From: JAZRUY01 sp045598845
GTDB taxonomy: Bacteria; Verrucomicrobiota; Lentisphaeria; Victivallales; Victivallaceae
Direction of reading: 5' to 3'
DNA length: 20,152 nt
Assembly (NCBI GenBank): GCA_045598845.1
Contig: JAZRUY010000056.1
Span: 1 to 20,152, forward strand
Shown: positions 7,680-16,009 of the stretch, piece after piece
Numbering within the stretch: the first letter of the stretch is position 1
How the letters are laid out: each line of letters opens with the position of its first letter
Translations under genes and position numbers: made by a program
Notes under the pieces: generated by a model
Told to the model about the DNA's origin: nothing
Seen by the model: only the letters and a program-made list of their open reading frames with translations
Database searches by the model: none

Positions 7680-7736
7680 CGGAGGATACCGCGTTGCGGT
7701 GATTATCGCGCCGGTGTATATTGCGATATCGTTGTC

Positions 7737-7745
7737 TGATATAAT
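7737..7745 (+). promoter_or_regulatory. Extended -10 promoter upstream of folD
   Basis: TGATATAAT (7737-7745) is a perfect extended -10 element (TGn-TATAAT). No good -35 box is seen at the standard distance, which such promoters can tolerate. The start would be near 7752, 28 nt before the folD ATG. It may drive the whole folD-to-SLC12 gene run. Confidence 0.6.
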
Positions 7746-7779
7746 TTGGTGATTACATTTTGTACGGGGATTTTGAGTT

Positions 7780-8679
7780 ATGACGGCACAATTGATAGAC
7801 GGCAAAGCGGTCGCTGCCGCGGTTACGGCAGAAACAAGAAAGAGAGTGGAAAAACTCACGGCGGCCGGATTTATTCCCGGATTGGCGGTGATTTTGGTAG
7901 GTGATGATCCGGCATCGCAGGTTTATGTCGGAGCCAAAGCGCGTAAATGCGATGAATTGGGAATCCGTTCATTTAAATACATTTTACCGGAAAGTACCGG
8001 TATGGCCGACTTGTTGCGGCTGATTGCCGAGTTGAACCGTAATCCGGATGTGGACGGTATTTTGGTGCAGTTCCCGCCTCCGCCTCATATTGACCGCCAG
8101 GCGGTTATATCCGCTATAGATCCGGCTAAGGATGTGGATTGTTTTTCCGATGCCAATGTCGGCAAGTTGCTGATCGGAAGAAAAGACGGCTTCGCGCCGT
8201 GTACCCCGTACGGTGTGTTGCTGCTGCTGGAACATTACGGCATAAGAACCGCCGGCCGGCATGCGGTTATTGTCGGACGGAGCAATATTGTCGGCAAGCC
8301 TTTGGCCGCGCTGCTGATGCAGAAAAATGCCGTGGCTGATGCCACGGTTACGGTTGTGCATTCCGGTACACCGGACATAGCGTCATTCACCAGACAGGCG
8401 GATATACTGATCGCCGCAGTCGGCAAACCGCGTTTTATTACCGCCGATATGGTAAAACCCGGAGCGGCGGTGATCGATGTGGGCATCAACCGTACTCCGG
8501 ATCCGTCCGGAGGAAAGGACAGATTGACCGGAGATGTGGATTTTGCTCCGGTTTCGGAAAAAGCGGCATTCATTACTCCGGTCCCCGGCGGAGTGGGCCC
8601 CATGACTATCGCGGTGCTGATGATGAATACGGTAACCGCCTGCGAGCGTCGGGCGGGGATCGCGGTTTCCGGAAATTGA
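7780..8679 (+). CDS. folD: Bifunctional methylenetetrahydrofolate dehydrogenase/cyclohydrolase FolD
   Basis: A cytoplasmic enzyme of 299 residues that oxidises 5,10-methylene-THF with NAD(P)+ and hydrolyses the product to 10-formyl-THF, supplying formyl groups for purines and initiator tRNA. The YxxxK catalytic motif is YVGAK (Y49, K53). ILVQFPPPPH (94-103) corresponds to the conserved QLPLP folate-site stretch. KDVDCF (117-122) matches the usual KDVDGF with Gly replaced by Cys. The nucleotide-binding VIVGRSNIVGKPLAALL (163-179) and the C-terminal PGGVGPMT are intact. Length is normal for the family. GGGGA (7766-7770) lies 9 nt before the ATG. It is the first gene of a six-gene same-strand run, 31 nt ahead of the LptF/G gene. 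Confidence 0.97.
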   Translation: MTAQLIDGKAVAAAVTAETRKRVEKLTAAGFIPGLAVILVGDDPASQVYVGAKARKCDELGIRSFKYILPESTGMADLLRLIAELNRNPDVDGILVQFPPPPHIDRQAVISAIDPAKDVDCFSDANVGKLLIGRKDGFAPCTPYGVLLLLEHYGIRTAGRHAVIVGRSNIVGKPLAALLMQKNAVADATVTVVHSGTPDIASFTRQADILIAAVGKPRFITADMVKPGAAVIDVGINRTPDPSGGKDRLTGDVDFAPVSEKAAFITPVPGGVGPMTIAVLMMNTVTACERRAGIAVSGN

Positions 8680-8710
8680 ATTTTATACCGGTTGTGGAGG
8701 ACGGTTTTTT

Positions 8711-9829
8711 ATGTGGACTTTGAACCGCTATGTGGTCAGGGGGTTTCTGTTGGCATTCTTTATGGCGATCGCCATATTGACCTTCGGTATGACCGGAGCG
8801 AATCTGGTTAAGATGCTGGATTATTTGTCCCAGGGTGTCTCCTGCTGGACATTTTGTAAATTCATTTTTTATATGATGCCGATTGTGCTGACTTTTACCG
8901 TGCCGTGGGCTGTGATGGTGGCGGTTATGCTGGTTTTCGGACGCCTTTCCGCCGACTCGGAGATTACGGCGATGCGGGCCTGCGGAGTATCGATAATGCA
9001 GATCGTATCGCCGATTCTGATCATAACTTTTATTCTCACTTTGTTCTGTTTGTATTTACAGACGGAAATAGGACCGCCGTATATGGGCAAATCCCGCCAG
9101 TTGCTTAAAAACGCGGCGATAGATAATCCACTGGCTTTGTTCGAACCGGGCGCTCCGGTCGAATTCGGCAATACCCTGATTTATATCGATGACAAAGAAA
9201 ATGACAGCAGCATAGTAGGCATACAGATGCTGATGCTGGATAGGAACGGCGGTATCGACAAGGACATTACCGCCGCCCGCGGCACTTTGGCGCTCGATGA
9301 AGAGAAACAACAGTTGACGGTCAGTCTGGATGATTGTCTGGTTATGTCCGGAGACGGTATGGATTTAGATGACGAAGATGAAGAGAAAAAAGAGGTTCCG
9401 TTGCGTTTTTTCGCAAAGAATTTACAATTTAAATTCAAATACGGGGAACAAACCAATGCCGAGAATATAGGAAAACGCGCCAAGTATATGCGGTTGCGTG
9501 AATTGATTGGGCGCATCCGTCTTACCCGCGAAAACGGTCACGATACTACAGAACTTGAGGTGGAGCTCAATCAGCGCATCGCATTCGCTTTGTCCCCGAT
9601 TGCCTTTCTGTTGTTCGGGCTTCCGCTGGCCATCCGCACCAACCGCCGGGAAACTTCGGTCGGATTGTTTCTCAGTGTGATTCTTGCCGGTGTTTTTTTT
9701 CTGTCGGTGATTATGTGTGAATCTCTCAGCAGTCATCCTGAACTCTATCCGCAGTATCTGCTTTGGCTTCCCAATATCATTTTTCAGATTGGCGGAGCAA
9801 TAATGACTTACCGTATCAGCCGGCAGTGA
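8711..9829 (+). CDS. LptF/LptG-family LPS export permease (YjgP/YjgQ)
   Basis: A 372-residue inner-membrane protein of the LptB2FG ABC exporter, which extracts LPS from the inner membrane and passes it to LptC and LptA. Three membrane helices near the N-terminus (about 11-34, 50-76, 97-118) and three near the C-terminus (about 290-308, 317-336, 349-367) flank a periplasmic beta-jellyroll-type domain (about 120-280). FGRLSADSEITAMRACGVS (77-95), the coupling-helix region typical of this family, is clear. An acidic run (about 216-227, DLDDEDEEKKE) sits in the periplasmic domain. GGAGG (8696-8700) lies 10 nt before the ATG. LptF and LptG usually occur as adjacent genes; only one member is here and sequence alone does not tell which, so no symbol is given. 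Its place upstream of lpxB fits LPS biogenesis. Confidence 0.93.
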   Translation: MWTLNRYVVRGFLLAFFMAIAILTFGMTGANLVKMLDYLSQGVSCWTFCKFIFYMMPIVLTFTVPWAVMVAVMLVFGRLSADSEITAMRACGVSIMQIVSPILIITFILTLFCLYLQTEIGPPYMGKSRQLLKNAAIDNPLALFEPGAPVEFGNTLIYIDDKENDSSIVGIQMLMLDRNGGIDKDITAARGTLALDEEKQQLTVSLDDCLVMSGDGMDLDDEDEEKKEVPLRFFAKNLQFKFKYGEQTNAENIGKRAKYMRLRELIGRIRLTRENGHDTTELEVELNQRIAFALSPIAFLLFGLPLAIRTNRRETSVGLFLSVILAGVFFLSVIMCESLSSHPELYPQYLLWLPNIIFQIGGAIMTYRISRQ

Positions 9830-9854
9830 ACATCCGGCAGACGGACGGTATAAT

Positions 9855-11684
9855 ATGGGCGGTAACGGATACATTAAATTCATTCTCACGCTGATTGCGC
9901 TGACAGTGGCGCTGTCCGCTTATTTGCTTATCGGTCAGGCTGAACGGCAGCGGCTGATGATTTTACGTTTGGAAAACCGGTTGACCAATTTGGAAAACCG
10001 GCCGTCCGGCGCCGGTGTTTCCGTATCGTTATCCGGAAATGCCGCCGTTGTGGCCAACTCCGAATTCTATGATCCGGCCGCGCAATTCGGCGGCAGGATG
10101 ATTACTTCGGTGTCGGCAGACACACCGGGCCTTAATCCTTTGACCGGTAATGATGCCGTCGGCGCCGGTTTTCAGGCATTGTGCAATGCATCGCTGGGCG
10201 AGAGCAACTTTGAACACCCGGAGGAAATCCGGCCGCTTCTGGCTGAATCATGGGAAATATCTCCGGATCATCTGACTTATCGTATTAAATTGCGGAGGGG
10301 TGTATATTGGCACGATTTTACCGATCCGGTTACCGGGAAACAATATTCCAGGGTGCCGGTTACCGCTTATGATTTCGCTTTTTTTGTCGAGGCTGTGAAA
10401 AATCCTGATGTCAATTGCGAGCCGTTACGTATTTATTACAGCGGGTTGAAAGATATCGAAGTGGTCAACGATTATGAATTCATCGTGCATTGGTCAACTC
10501 CGTATTATAATTCTTACAGCGCCACTTTGTCGATGGCGCCGTTGCCGCGTCATTTTTACTGTCCGGACGGAGCGGTTCTTGACGGAAAAAAATTCAATGA
10601 CGACCATTTGCGCAACCGGATGATTGTCGGATGCGGTCCGTATTGTTTTGTCCGTTGGGAAAAAGACGGTCAGATACTTTTCCGGCGTAATCATGACTAT
10701 TTCGGTATCGCATCCGGAGCCGCTCCGGCTTTGGAGCAATTGGCGGTACAAGTGATAAAGATGCCTAATACCAGGATGCTGGCATTGCTTGGCGGAAAAC
10801 TGGACCGGCTGGATTTGACTCCTGAGCAGTGGATGCATTATGTGGAGGGCGGCAAACTAAAAACGAATGAATTCCGTTCATGCCGATATCTGGATCAGGC
10901 CTATAATTATCTCGGGTGGAATGAACGCAATGTACTTTTCCGCGACCGGAGGGTGCGGAAGGCATTGACTATGCTGATAGACCGTGAAAAAATCCGCAGG
11001 GATATATATTGCGGTCTGGCGGAAATCGCCACCGGTCCCTTTTTCCCGTTGAGCCGCTACCATGATCCGGCCATCAAGCCGTTGCCTTTTGACCCGGAGG
11101 CGGCGAAACTGTTGCTGGCTGATGCCGGCTGGCGGGATACGGACGGGGATGGTATTCTTGACAGGGAAGGTGTTCCGTTTTCATTTACCATGCTGCAGGT
11201 TTCAGGGCACCCGATTCAGAGTCGCATGCTGCCTCTTATCAAAGAATTTCTGGCAGCCGGCGGTATCGATATGAAAATACAGACAGTGGAATGGTCGGTA
11301 TATCTGCAGCGGCTTGAAAATTTTAATTTTGACGCTTCTTGTCTGGGATGGACCAGCCCGTTCGATCCTGATCCTTATCAAGTGTGGCATTCGAGCGGGG
11401 CCGATGTTCCAGGAAGCAGTAATTATATCGGATTCCGTAATTCGGAAGCCGACCGGCTGATAGAAGAATTGCGCTGTACATTCGATATGGAAAAAAGAGT
11501 TGAACTGGCGCACCGTTTCTGCCGGTTGATACATGATGAACAGCCGTATACTTTTCTGTTTGTTCCTTACCGTCTGGATTGTTTTTCTTCCTGCTATCGT
11601 AATGTGCGCGAATTTCCCGGCGGCATTCCCGGCAGTCTGTTCTGGATGCCGGCCGGTGTTCAGCGTACTGTTCCCGGATTTTAG
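9855..11684 (+). CDS. Membrane-tethered family 5 extracellular solute-binding protein (DppA/OppA-like)
   Basis: A 609-residue protein. Residues 7-27 form a hydrophobic helix with no lipobox cysteine and no evident signal peptidase site, followed by a short Leu-rich coiled coil (about 32-50, with LENRLTNLENRP). It therefore looks anchored by an N-terminal helix, not lipidated or released. The SBP_bac_5 domain spans about 80-600, with LLAESWEISPDHLTYRIKLR, RGVYWHDF and RRVRKALTMLIDREKIRRD as expected for peptide, nickel or oligosaccharide binders of ABC importers. DTDGDGILD (428-436) is a DxDxDG loop of the kind that can bind calcium and is common in this family. No permease or ATPase gene is adjacent. 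The ribosome site is weak (ACGG upstream). The gap to the LptF/G gene is 25 nt, so co-transcription is likely. Substrate cannot be assigned. Confidence 0.9.
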   Translation: MGGNGYIKFILTLIALTVALSAYLLIGQAERQRLMILRLENRLTNLENRPSGAGVSVSLSGNAAVVANSEFYDPAAQFGGRMITSVSADTPGLNPLTGNDAVGAGFQALCNASLGESNFEHPEEIRPLLAESWEISPDHLTYRIKLRRGVYWHDFTDPVTGKQYSRVPVTAYDFAFFVEAVKNPDVNCEPLRIYYSGLKDIEVVNDYEFIVHWSTPYYNSYSATLSMAPLPRHFYCPDGAVLDGKKFNDDHLRNRMIVGCGPYCFVRWEKDGQILFRRNHDYFGIASGAAPALEQLAVQVIKMPNTRMLALLGGKLDRLDLTPEQWMHYVEGGKLKTNEFRSCRYLDQAYNYLGWNERNVLFRDRRVRKALTMLIDREKIRRDIYCGLAEIATGPFFPLSRYHDPAIKPLPFDPEAAKLLLADAGWRDTDGDGILDREGVPFSFTMLQVSGHPIQSRMLPLIKEFLAAGGIDMKIQTVEWSVYLQRLENFNFDASCLGWTSPFDPDPYQVWHSSGADVPGSSNYIGFRNSEADRLIEELRCTFDMEKRVELAHRFCRLIHDEQPYTFLFVPYRLDCFSSCYRNVREFPGGIPGSLFWMPAGVQRTVPGF

Positions 11685-11703
11685 GAAATAAAATATGTTT
11701 ATA

Positions 11704-11732
11704 CCGATTGAAAATCGGAATTGAAAATACGA
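11704..11732 (+). repeat. Tandem 13-bp repeat and small hairpin in the dapB leader
   Basis: Two adjacent 13-bp units, ATTGAAAATCGGA (11707-11719) and ATTGAAAATACGA (11720-11732), differ at two positions. The first also forms a perfect 6-bp hairpin, CCGATT (11704-11709) with AATCGG (11713-11718) around GAA. No T run follows, so it is not a standard terminator. The second unit runs into the dapB ribosome site (GAGGAG, 11731-11736). It could be an operator, a processing site or chance. Confidence 0.55.
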
Positions 11733-11743
11733 GGAGCGGCAAG

Positions 11744-12547
11744 ATGATCAGAGTGGTTATAGCCGGTGCGGCCGGCAGAATGGGACGTAAACTGGTGGCG
11801 GCTGTCGCCGCCGATCCTGAACTTAAGTTGACCGGTGCGGTGGAGTATTCCGGTTGTCCGTTGCTGGGACAGGATGCCGGTACTGTGGCCGGAATTTCAG
11901 CCATCGGGATACCGCTTACTTCGGATATGGATGCCGCCGCCGCCGGAGCCGATGCGGTGATCATATTCACCAATTCCCATGCCGGCGCCTGCGCGGCCAG
12001 CGCGGCGCGGCGCGGCTGCGCCGTGGTGGTCGGAACTACCGCGCTCAGTGCGGATGAGAAAAAATTATTGAACGGTCTGGTGGCGGAAGGAGCCAGAATC
12101 GTCGGCGCTTCAAACATGAGTATCGGGGTCAATGTGCTGTTCAAACTGGTTAGCGAGGCGGCATCGATACTCGGGTTGTCCTACGATTGCGAAATTGTGG
12201 AAATGCACCACAATCAGAAAAAAGACGCGCCCAGCGGCACCGCCGTAACTTTGGCGGAAAAAGTATGCGCCGCCCGCGGCTGGAATTACGAAAATGATGT
12301 GCGGCACGGACGGGAAGGTTTGATCGGGGCCCGTCCCGGCCGGGAAATCGGTATGCACAGCTTGCGCGGCGGTGATGTGGTGGGTGATCATACCGTGATT
12401 TTCGCCGCCGGCGGCGAGCGCATCGAGTTGACTCACCGGGCTTCCAGCCGAGACACATTTGTTTCCGGCGCATTGCGTGCGGTGAAATTTCTGACCGGTG
12501 TTAACCCAGGTTTTTATGATATGCAGGATGTTCTGGGGTTAAAATAG
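11744..12547 (+). CDS. dapB: 4-hydroxy-tetrahydrodipicolinate reductase DapB
   Basis: A cytoplasmic enzyme of 267 residues that reduces 4-hydroxy-tetrahydrodipicolinate with NAD(P)H in the lysine and meso-diaminopimelate pathway. The N-terminal nucleotide-binding motif GAAGRMG (8-14) and the active-site segment EMHHNQKKDAPSGTA (153-167) are intact; H155 and K159 align with the catalytic His and Lys of the family HHxxK motif. C-terminal LTHRASSRDTF is also typical. The ATG at 11744 is chosen over upstream codons because GAGGAG (11731-11736) lies 7 nt before it and the protein then begins directly with the Rossmann strand MIRVVIAGAAG. Its TAG stop abuts the lpxB ATG with no gap, so the two are probably translationally coupled, joining peptidoglycan precursor and lipid A synthesis. 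Confidence 0.97.
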   Translation: MIRVVIAGAAGRMGRKLVAAVAADPELKLTGAVEYSGCPLLGQDAGTVAGISAIGIPLTSDMDAAAAGADAVIIFTNSHAGACAASAARRGCAVVVGTTALSADEKKLLNGLVAEGARIVGASNMSIGVNVLFKLVSEAASILGLSYDCEIVEMHHNQKKDAPSGTAVTLAEKVCAARGWNYENDVRHGREGLIGARPGREIGMHSLRGGDVVGDHTVIFAAGGERIELTHRASSRDTFVSGALRAVKFLTGVNPGFYDMQDVLGLK

Positions 12548-13720
12548 ATGGCTTGCACGGAGTCCGCACGGCGTAAAATATGGATAATTGCCGGAGAGGC
12601 GTCCGGCGATATTTACGGCGCCGGTTTATGCTCTGCGTTGCGCGAGCGGGCGCGGCAATATGGAGAGCAGGTGGATTTTTCCGGTATGGGCGCATCGGAA
12701 ATGCGCGCGGCCGGTGTGGATATTTTGGTGGATTCAACCGAGTTGGGCGTAGTCGGACTGTTTGAAGTGCTGCGGCACTTGTTTACTTTTATCGGAATTT
12801 TTTTCCGGCTGGTACGCCGCGTGCGGCATGACCGCCCGGATGCGGTGGTGCTGATAGATTATCCCGGTTTTAATCTCTGTTTCGCTTCGGCGCTGTATTG
12901 TTGCGGTATTCCGGTTGTCTGGTATGTGTGTCCGCAACTTTGGATGTGGGGAAAATGGAGATTGCCGGTACTGGCTGGAATTTGCCGTAAAATGCTGGTG
13001 ATTTTTCCGTTTGAAGTCGAGGTTTTTGCCGGAAGCGGTTTGAAAGTTGAATTCGTCGGACATCCGCTGGTCGATATTATGGCTGCTCAATGCGGTTCCG
13101 ATGTGAAGCGCGATGACAACTGTATTCTGCTGCTGCCGGGCAGCCGCCGGATGGAAGTTGAAGGTCTGCTGGATAATATGCTGGATTCAGTTATGGATCT
13201 TGCCGCCGGTAATCCGGAACTTTATTATCATTTGTCGTCTCCGCGCGAAAAAATCGCCGAATTATGCCGCGAAAAAATCGAGGCATATCGTCTTAAACAT
13301 CCTGAATTGCCTGAGATACAGGTGTCTTGCGGCGATACTGTTGACTGGCTTCGGAAGGGAGCGGCCGGCATGGCCGCCGGCGGAACGGTTACTTTGGAAG
13401 CGGCAATTGCCGGTATTCCGCTGGTTGTCGGTTATAAATTGAATTGGATGACTTATATTCTGGTGAAATTGTTTATCAGATTCTACCGCGGTTTTTTCAC
13501 CATTGCGAACATAGTTGCCGATGAACGGGTTTTCCCGGAGTTTATGCAGTATAAGTTCAGGCGTGCCAATGTTGCTCCCGCAGTAAAAGCCATGCTGCCG
13601 GGCGGCCCGGACCGCGCCCGGGTTGATGCCGGTATGCGCAGAGTGGTTGAGATGCTTGATTCCGGGGCCGGAGGCGCTTATGCGGCGGCGGCCGCAGCGG
13701 TTTGGAATGTTTTGAAATAA
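12548..13720 (+). CDS. lpxB: Lipid-A-disaccharide synthase LpxB
   Basis: A 390-residue peripheral inner-membrane glycosyltransferase (GT19) that condenses UDP-2,3-diacylglucosamine with lipid X to form the lipid A disaccharide. Family motifs in order are AGEASGD (15-21), GVVGLFEVLRH (67-77), VLIDYPGFNL (101-110), YVCPQLWMWG (126-135), FPFEVEVF (153-160), FVGHPL (169-174), LLPGSRRMEVE (195-205) and GTVTLEAAIAGIPLVVGYK near the C-terminus. Length is typical. The ATG directly follows the dapB stop, with GGGG a few bases further upstream inside dapB as possible ribosome site. The C-terminus is alanine-rich (AYAAAAAAVWN). It is good evidence for a lipid A-bearing outer membrane. No other lpx gene is present in the window. 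Confidence 0.97.
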   Translation: MACTESARRKIWIIAGEASGDIYGAGLCSALRERARQYGEQVDFSGMGASEMRAAGVDILVDSTELGVVGLFEVLRHLFTFIGIFFRLVRRVRHDRPDAVVLIDYPGFNLCFASALYCCGIPVVWYVCPQLWMWGKWRLPVLAGICRKMLVIFPFEVEVFAGSGLKVEFVGHPLVDIMAAQCGSDVKRDDNCILLLPGSRRMEVEGLLDNMLDSVMDLAAGNPELYYHLSSPREKIAELCREKIEAYRLKHPELPEIQVSCGDTVDWLRKGAAGMAAGGTVTLEAAIAGIPLVVGYKLNWMTYILVKLFIRFYRGFFTIANIVADERVFPEFMQYKFRRANVAPAVKAMLPGGPDRARVDAGMRRVVEMLDSGAGGAYAAAAAAVWNVLK

Positions 13721-13754
13721 AGATTATCATGATTTAACGGAGAATGTATCGCTG

Positions 13755-15989
13755 ATGAAGAATCCAGATTGCCGTTTCGGTACTTTTACAGGTGTTTTTC
13801 TGCCCTCCATACTGACCATAATCGGTGTGGTTATGTTTTTGCGTCTGGGGAATTTGGTGGGTAAGCTGGGTATCGGCTGGACGCTGGCAATCCTTTTGGC
13901 CGCCGAAAGCATCGCCGTTGCCACCGGTTTGTCGATTTCTTCTCTTTCCACCAACACTCCGGTGAAGAGCGGCGGTCCGTATTTTATCATTTCCCGCGCT
14001 CTCGGACCGGGGCTCGGCGCATCGATAGGTTTGACTTATTTTATATCTCAGGCTTTATCGACACCTTTTTATATTATCGGTTTCTCCGAGGCGGTACAGG
14101 CGGTATTTCCGTCTGCCGTGCCTTATTACTCTCTTTATATTGCGCTTATACCTCTGGCGGTGCTTACCGCTATTGCCATTCCCGGTGCGGAATGGGCGGT
14201 GCGGGCTCAGCTTGTGATTATGATTGTGCTGGCGCTTTCTATTTTTGTTATACTGGCCGGCGCGGTGTCTTCTCCGCCGTCAGTTGATTTACTGTATAAA
14301 AATTTCAGAGCGGCAGCCGGTCAGCATATAGATATTATCACGTTAGCGTATTTCTTCGCTGTATTTTTTCCGGCGGTAACCGGCTTTTTGTCCGGAGTGA
14401 ATATGAGCGGGGAGTTACGGGATGCCGGAAAATCGATCCCGCGCGGCACTATGATTGCGATCGCGGTCGGAATGCTGATATATACCGCAGAAGTGCTGCT
14501 TTTCGGTTCCGCCTGGCCGCGGGAAGAATTAACGGAGAATTGTTATCGCACGCTGTATCAGCATGCCTGGCTTGGTTCCGGCATTATGGTTTTCGCCGGT
14601 ATGTCAGCAGCCACTTTATCCAGCGCGCTCGGCACTATTGTGGGGGCTCCGAGAATTTTGCAGGCGCTGGCATCCGACGGCATTATAAAGCCTTTGAATT
14701 TTTTTGCCCCGGGAGCCGGTTGGCGGCGGAAGCCGGTGATAGCGTTGATTTTTACCGCACTGATATCCGCGGTTGTGATTCTATGGAGCGAATCGGCGGG
14801 CGGCAATGCGCTTAACCTCGTGGCCGTACTGGTGACGATGTTCACTCTTTGTACTTATGCCATGATCAATATTGCCGCGTTTGTGGAAAGTTTTGCCGCC
14901 AATCCTTCTTTCCGGCCGCATTTCCGTTTTTTTCACTGGTCCGTCGGCTTGTATGGAGCCGCGACCAGTATTATTGCCGCTCTATTGATTGATGCCGGTG
15001 TTTTTTTGCTGGCTTCCGCCGCAACATTGTTATTGTTTCTTTTTATGCGCGGACGGAGGGGCAGCCGGTCTTTCAGTGATGCCAGACGGGGATTCTGTTT
15101 TGAACGGATTCGCCGTGACCTGCTGGCTTTGGCCGCTATGCCTGAGGATGCCAAGAACTGGCGTCCGCGTATCAGTGTGCTATCCGGGGATATCCGCAGG
15201 CATCGCCGGTTGATAGAGTATGCCGAATTATTGAACAACAGCAGAGGAATAGTTTCAGCGGTAAATATTGTTGAGCACCGCGGCGAATCCGGTGATGCGG
15301 TGCGGAGCCGGGAATTGCGTAAAATGCTGGATTTCAGCCGGGAATCAAGGTGTCCGTTTTTTCCTGCTGTCGCAGTTACGTCCGGAGAGGATTTTGATGT
15401 CGCTCTCAATGTTTTCCTTCAGGCCCATTCGATAGGTCCGCTGGTTCCCAATATAATTATGACCGGATGGCCGTCCGCTTCTGAGCGGGTAAAGGCTTTT
15501 TTCGGTCATTTGCGTACTGTGGAGCAGTTGCACATGAGCGGATTGGTTATGATCGACAGTGCCGCGGGTTTGCGCCGCGCTGCCGGAAGCTCCGGTCGGA
15601 CAATTGATGTTTGGTGGCGCGGACGCCGCAACGGTCAGCTTATGCTGATACTCGCCTATTTGCTGCAGTGCAATTCCGGGTGGCGCGACTGCCGGTTGCG
15701 CTTGCTGCGCATATCCGATGCGTCATCCGTTGAGACCGGCCGCCGGGAATTACTGCATTTAGCGGAAGAAGCGCGGATCGCGGTCGACCCGGTAGTGATC
15801 GTATCCGATGAACCGTTTGCCAAGGTGTTCCGCCGGGAATCGGCATCGGCCGCGGTGATATTTCTCGGATTTATTCCTCCTGAGCCGGAGACATCCGCTG
15901 AAGTTTACTCCGCCAGTTGTGCTTTGACTGCCGGAATGCCGGTGACTTTTCTTACTTTTTCCGCCGGAGATTCCAGCATATCGTCATGA
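13755..15989 (+). CDS. SLC12/cation-chloride cotransporter-like APC-superfamily transporter
   Basis: A 744-residue inner-membrane carrier. The N-terminal 440 residues hold about twelve membrane helices beginning FGTFTGVFLPSILTIIGVV (8-26), the hallmark first helix of cation-chloride cotransporters (SLC12 type). FFPAVTGFLSGVNMSGELRD and AGKSIPRGT, and SAALGTIVGAPRILQA-like sequence near residue 295, are also characteristic. The C-terminal 290 residues (from about 452) form a soluble alpha/beta domain with ISVLSGDIRRHRRLIEYA, resembling the SLC12 cytoplasmic regulatory domain. Bacterial members are known, but transported ions vary and some relatives carry amino acids, so Na+, K+ or Cl- specificity is not assigned. 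GGAGA (13739-13743) lies 11 nt before the ATG. It is the last gene of the run from folD, 34 nt after lpxB, and its stop is 20 nt from the stop of a convergent gene with no clear terminator between them. Confidence 0.92.
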   Translation: MKNPDCRFGTFTGVFLPSILTIIGVVMFLRLGNLVGKLGIGWTLAILLAAESIAVATGLSISSLSTNTPVKSGGPYFIISRALGPGLGASIGLTYFISQALSTPFYIIGFSEAVQAVFPSAVPYYSLYIALIPLAVLTAIAIPGAEWAVRAQLVIMIVLALSIFVILAGAVSSPPSVDLLYKNFRAAAGQHIDIITLAYFFAVFFPAVTGFLSGVNMSGELRDAGKSIPRGTMIAIAVGMLIYTAEVLLFGSAWPREELTENCYRTLYQHAWLGSGIMVFAGMSAATLSSALGTIVGAPRILQALASDGIIKPLNFFAPGAGWRRKPVIALIFTALISAVVILWSESAGGNALNLVAVLVTMFTLCTYAMINIAAFVESFAANPSFRPHFRFFHWSVGLYGAATSIIAALLIDAGVFLLASAATLLLFLFMRGRRGSRSFSDARRGFCFERIRRDLLALAAMPEDAKNWRPRISVLSGDIRRHRRLIEYAELLNNSRGIVSAVNIVEHRGESGDAVRSRELRKMLDFSRESRCPFFPAVAVTSGEDFDVALNVFLQAHSIGPLVPNIIMTGWPSASERVKAFFGHLRTVEQLHMSGLVMIDSAAGLRRAAGSSGRTIDVWWRGRRNGQLMLILAYLLQCNSGWRDCRLRLLRISDASSVETGRRELLHLAEEARIAVDPVVIVSDEPFAKVFRRESASAAVIFLGFIPPEPETSAEVYSASCALTAGMPVTFLTFSAGDSSISS

Positions 15990-16009
15990 TTTGCTCCCCG
16001 CCGGGAAAA

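Noticed and set aside
7688..7700. ACCGC-GTT-GCGGT hairpin after ftsQ
   Set aside because: A 5-bp stem without a following T run; not convincing as a terminator or regulatory element.
8687..8710. ACCG...CGGT followed by six T residues between folD and the LptF/G gene
   Set aside because: The stem is only 4 bp with an 11-nt loop that contains the ribosome site; too weak for a terminator.
9849..9854. Perfect TATAAT just before the solute-binding protein ATG
   Set aside because: Transcription would begin inside the gene, and no matching -35 box is present; probably chance.
11323..12144. 273-codon open frame on the minus strand across the solute-binding protein end and dapB start
   Set aside because: It is antisense to two well-supported genes, is low-complexity (Ala/Pro/Ser-rich) and has no recognisable domain.
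15990..16009. TCCC-CGCC-GGGA mini-hairpin between convergent genes
   Set aside because: Four-base stem and no T run on either strand, so no terminator is called although one would be expected here.
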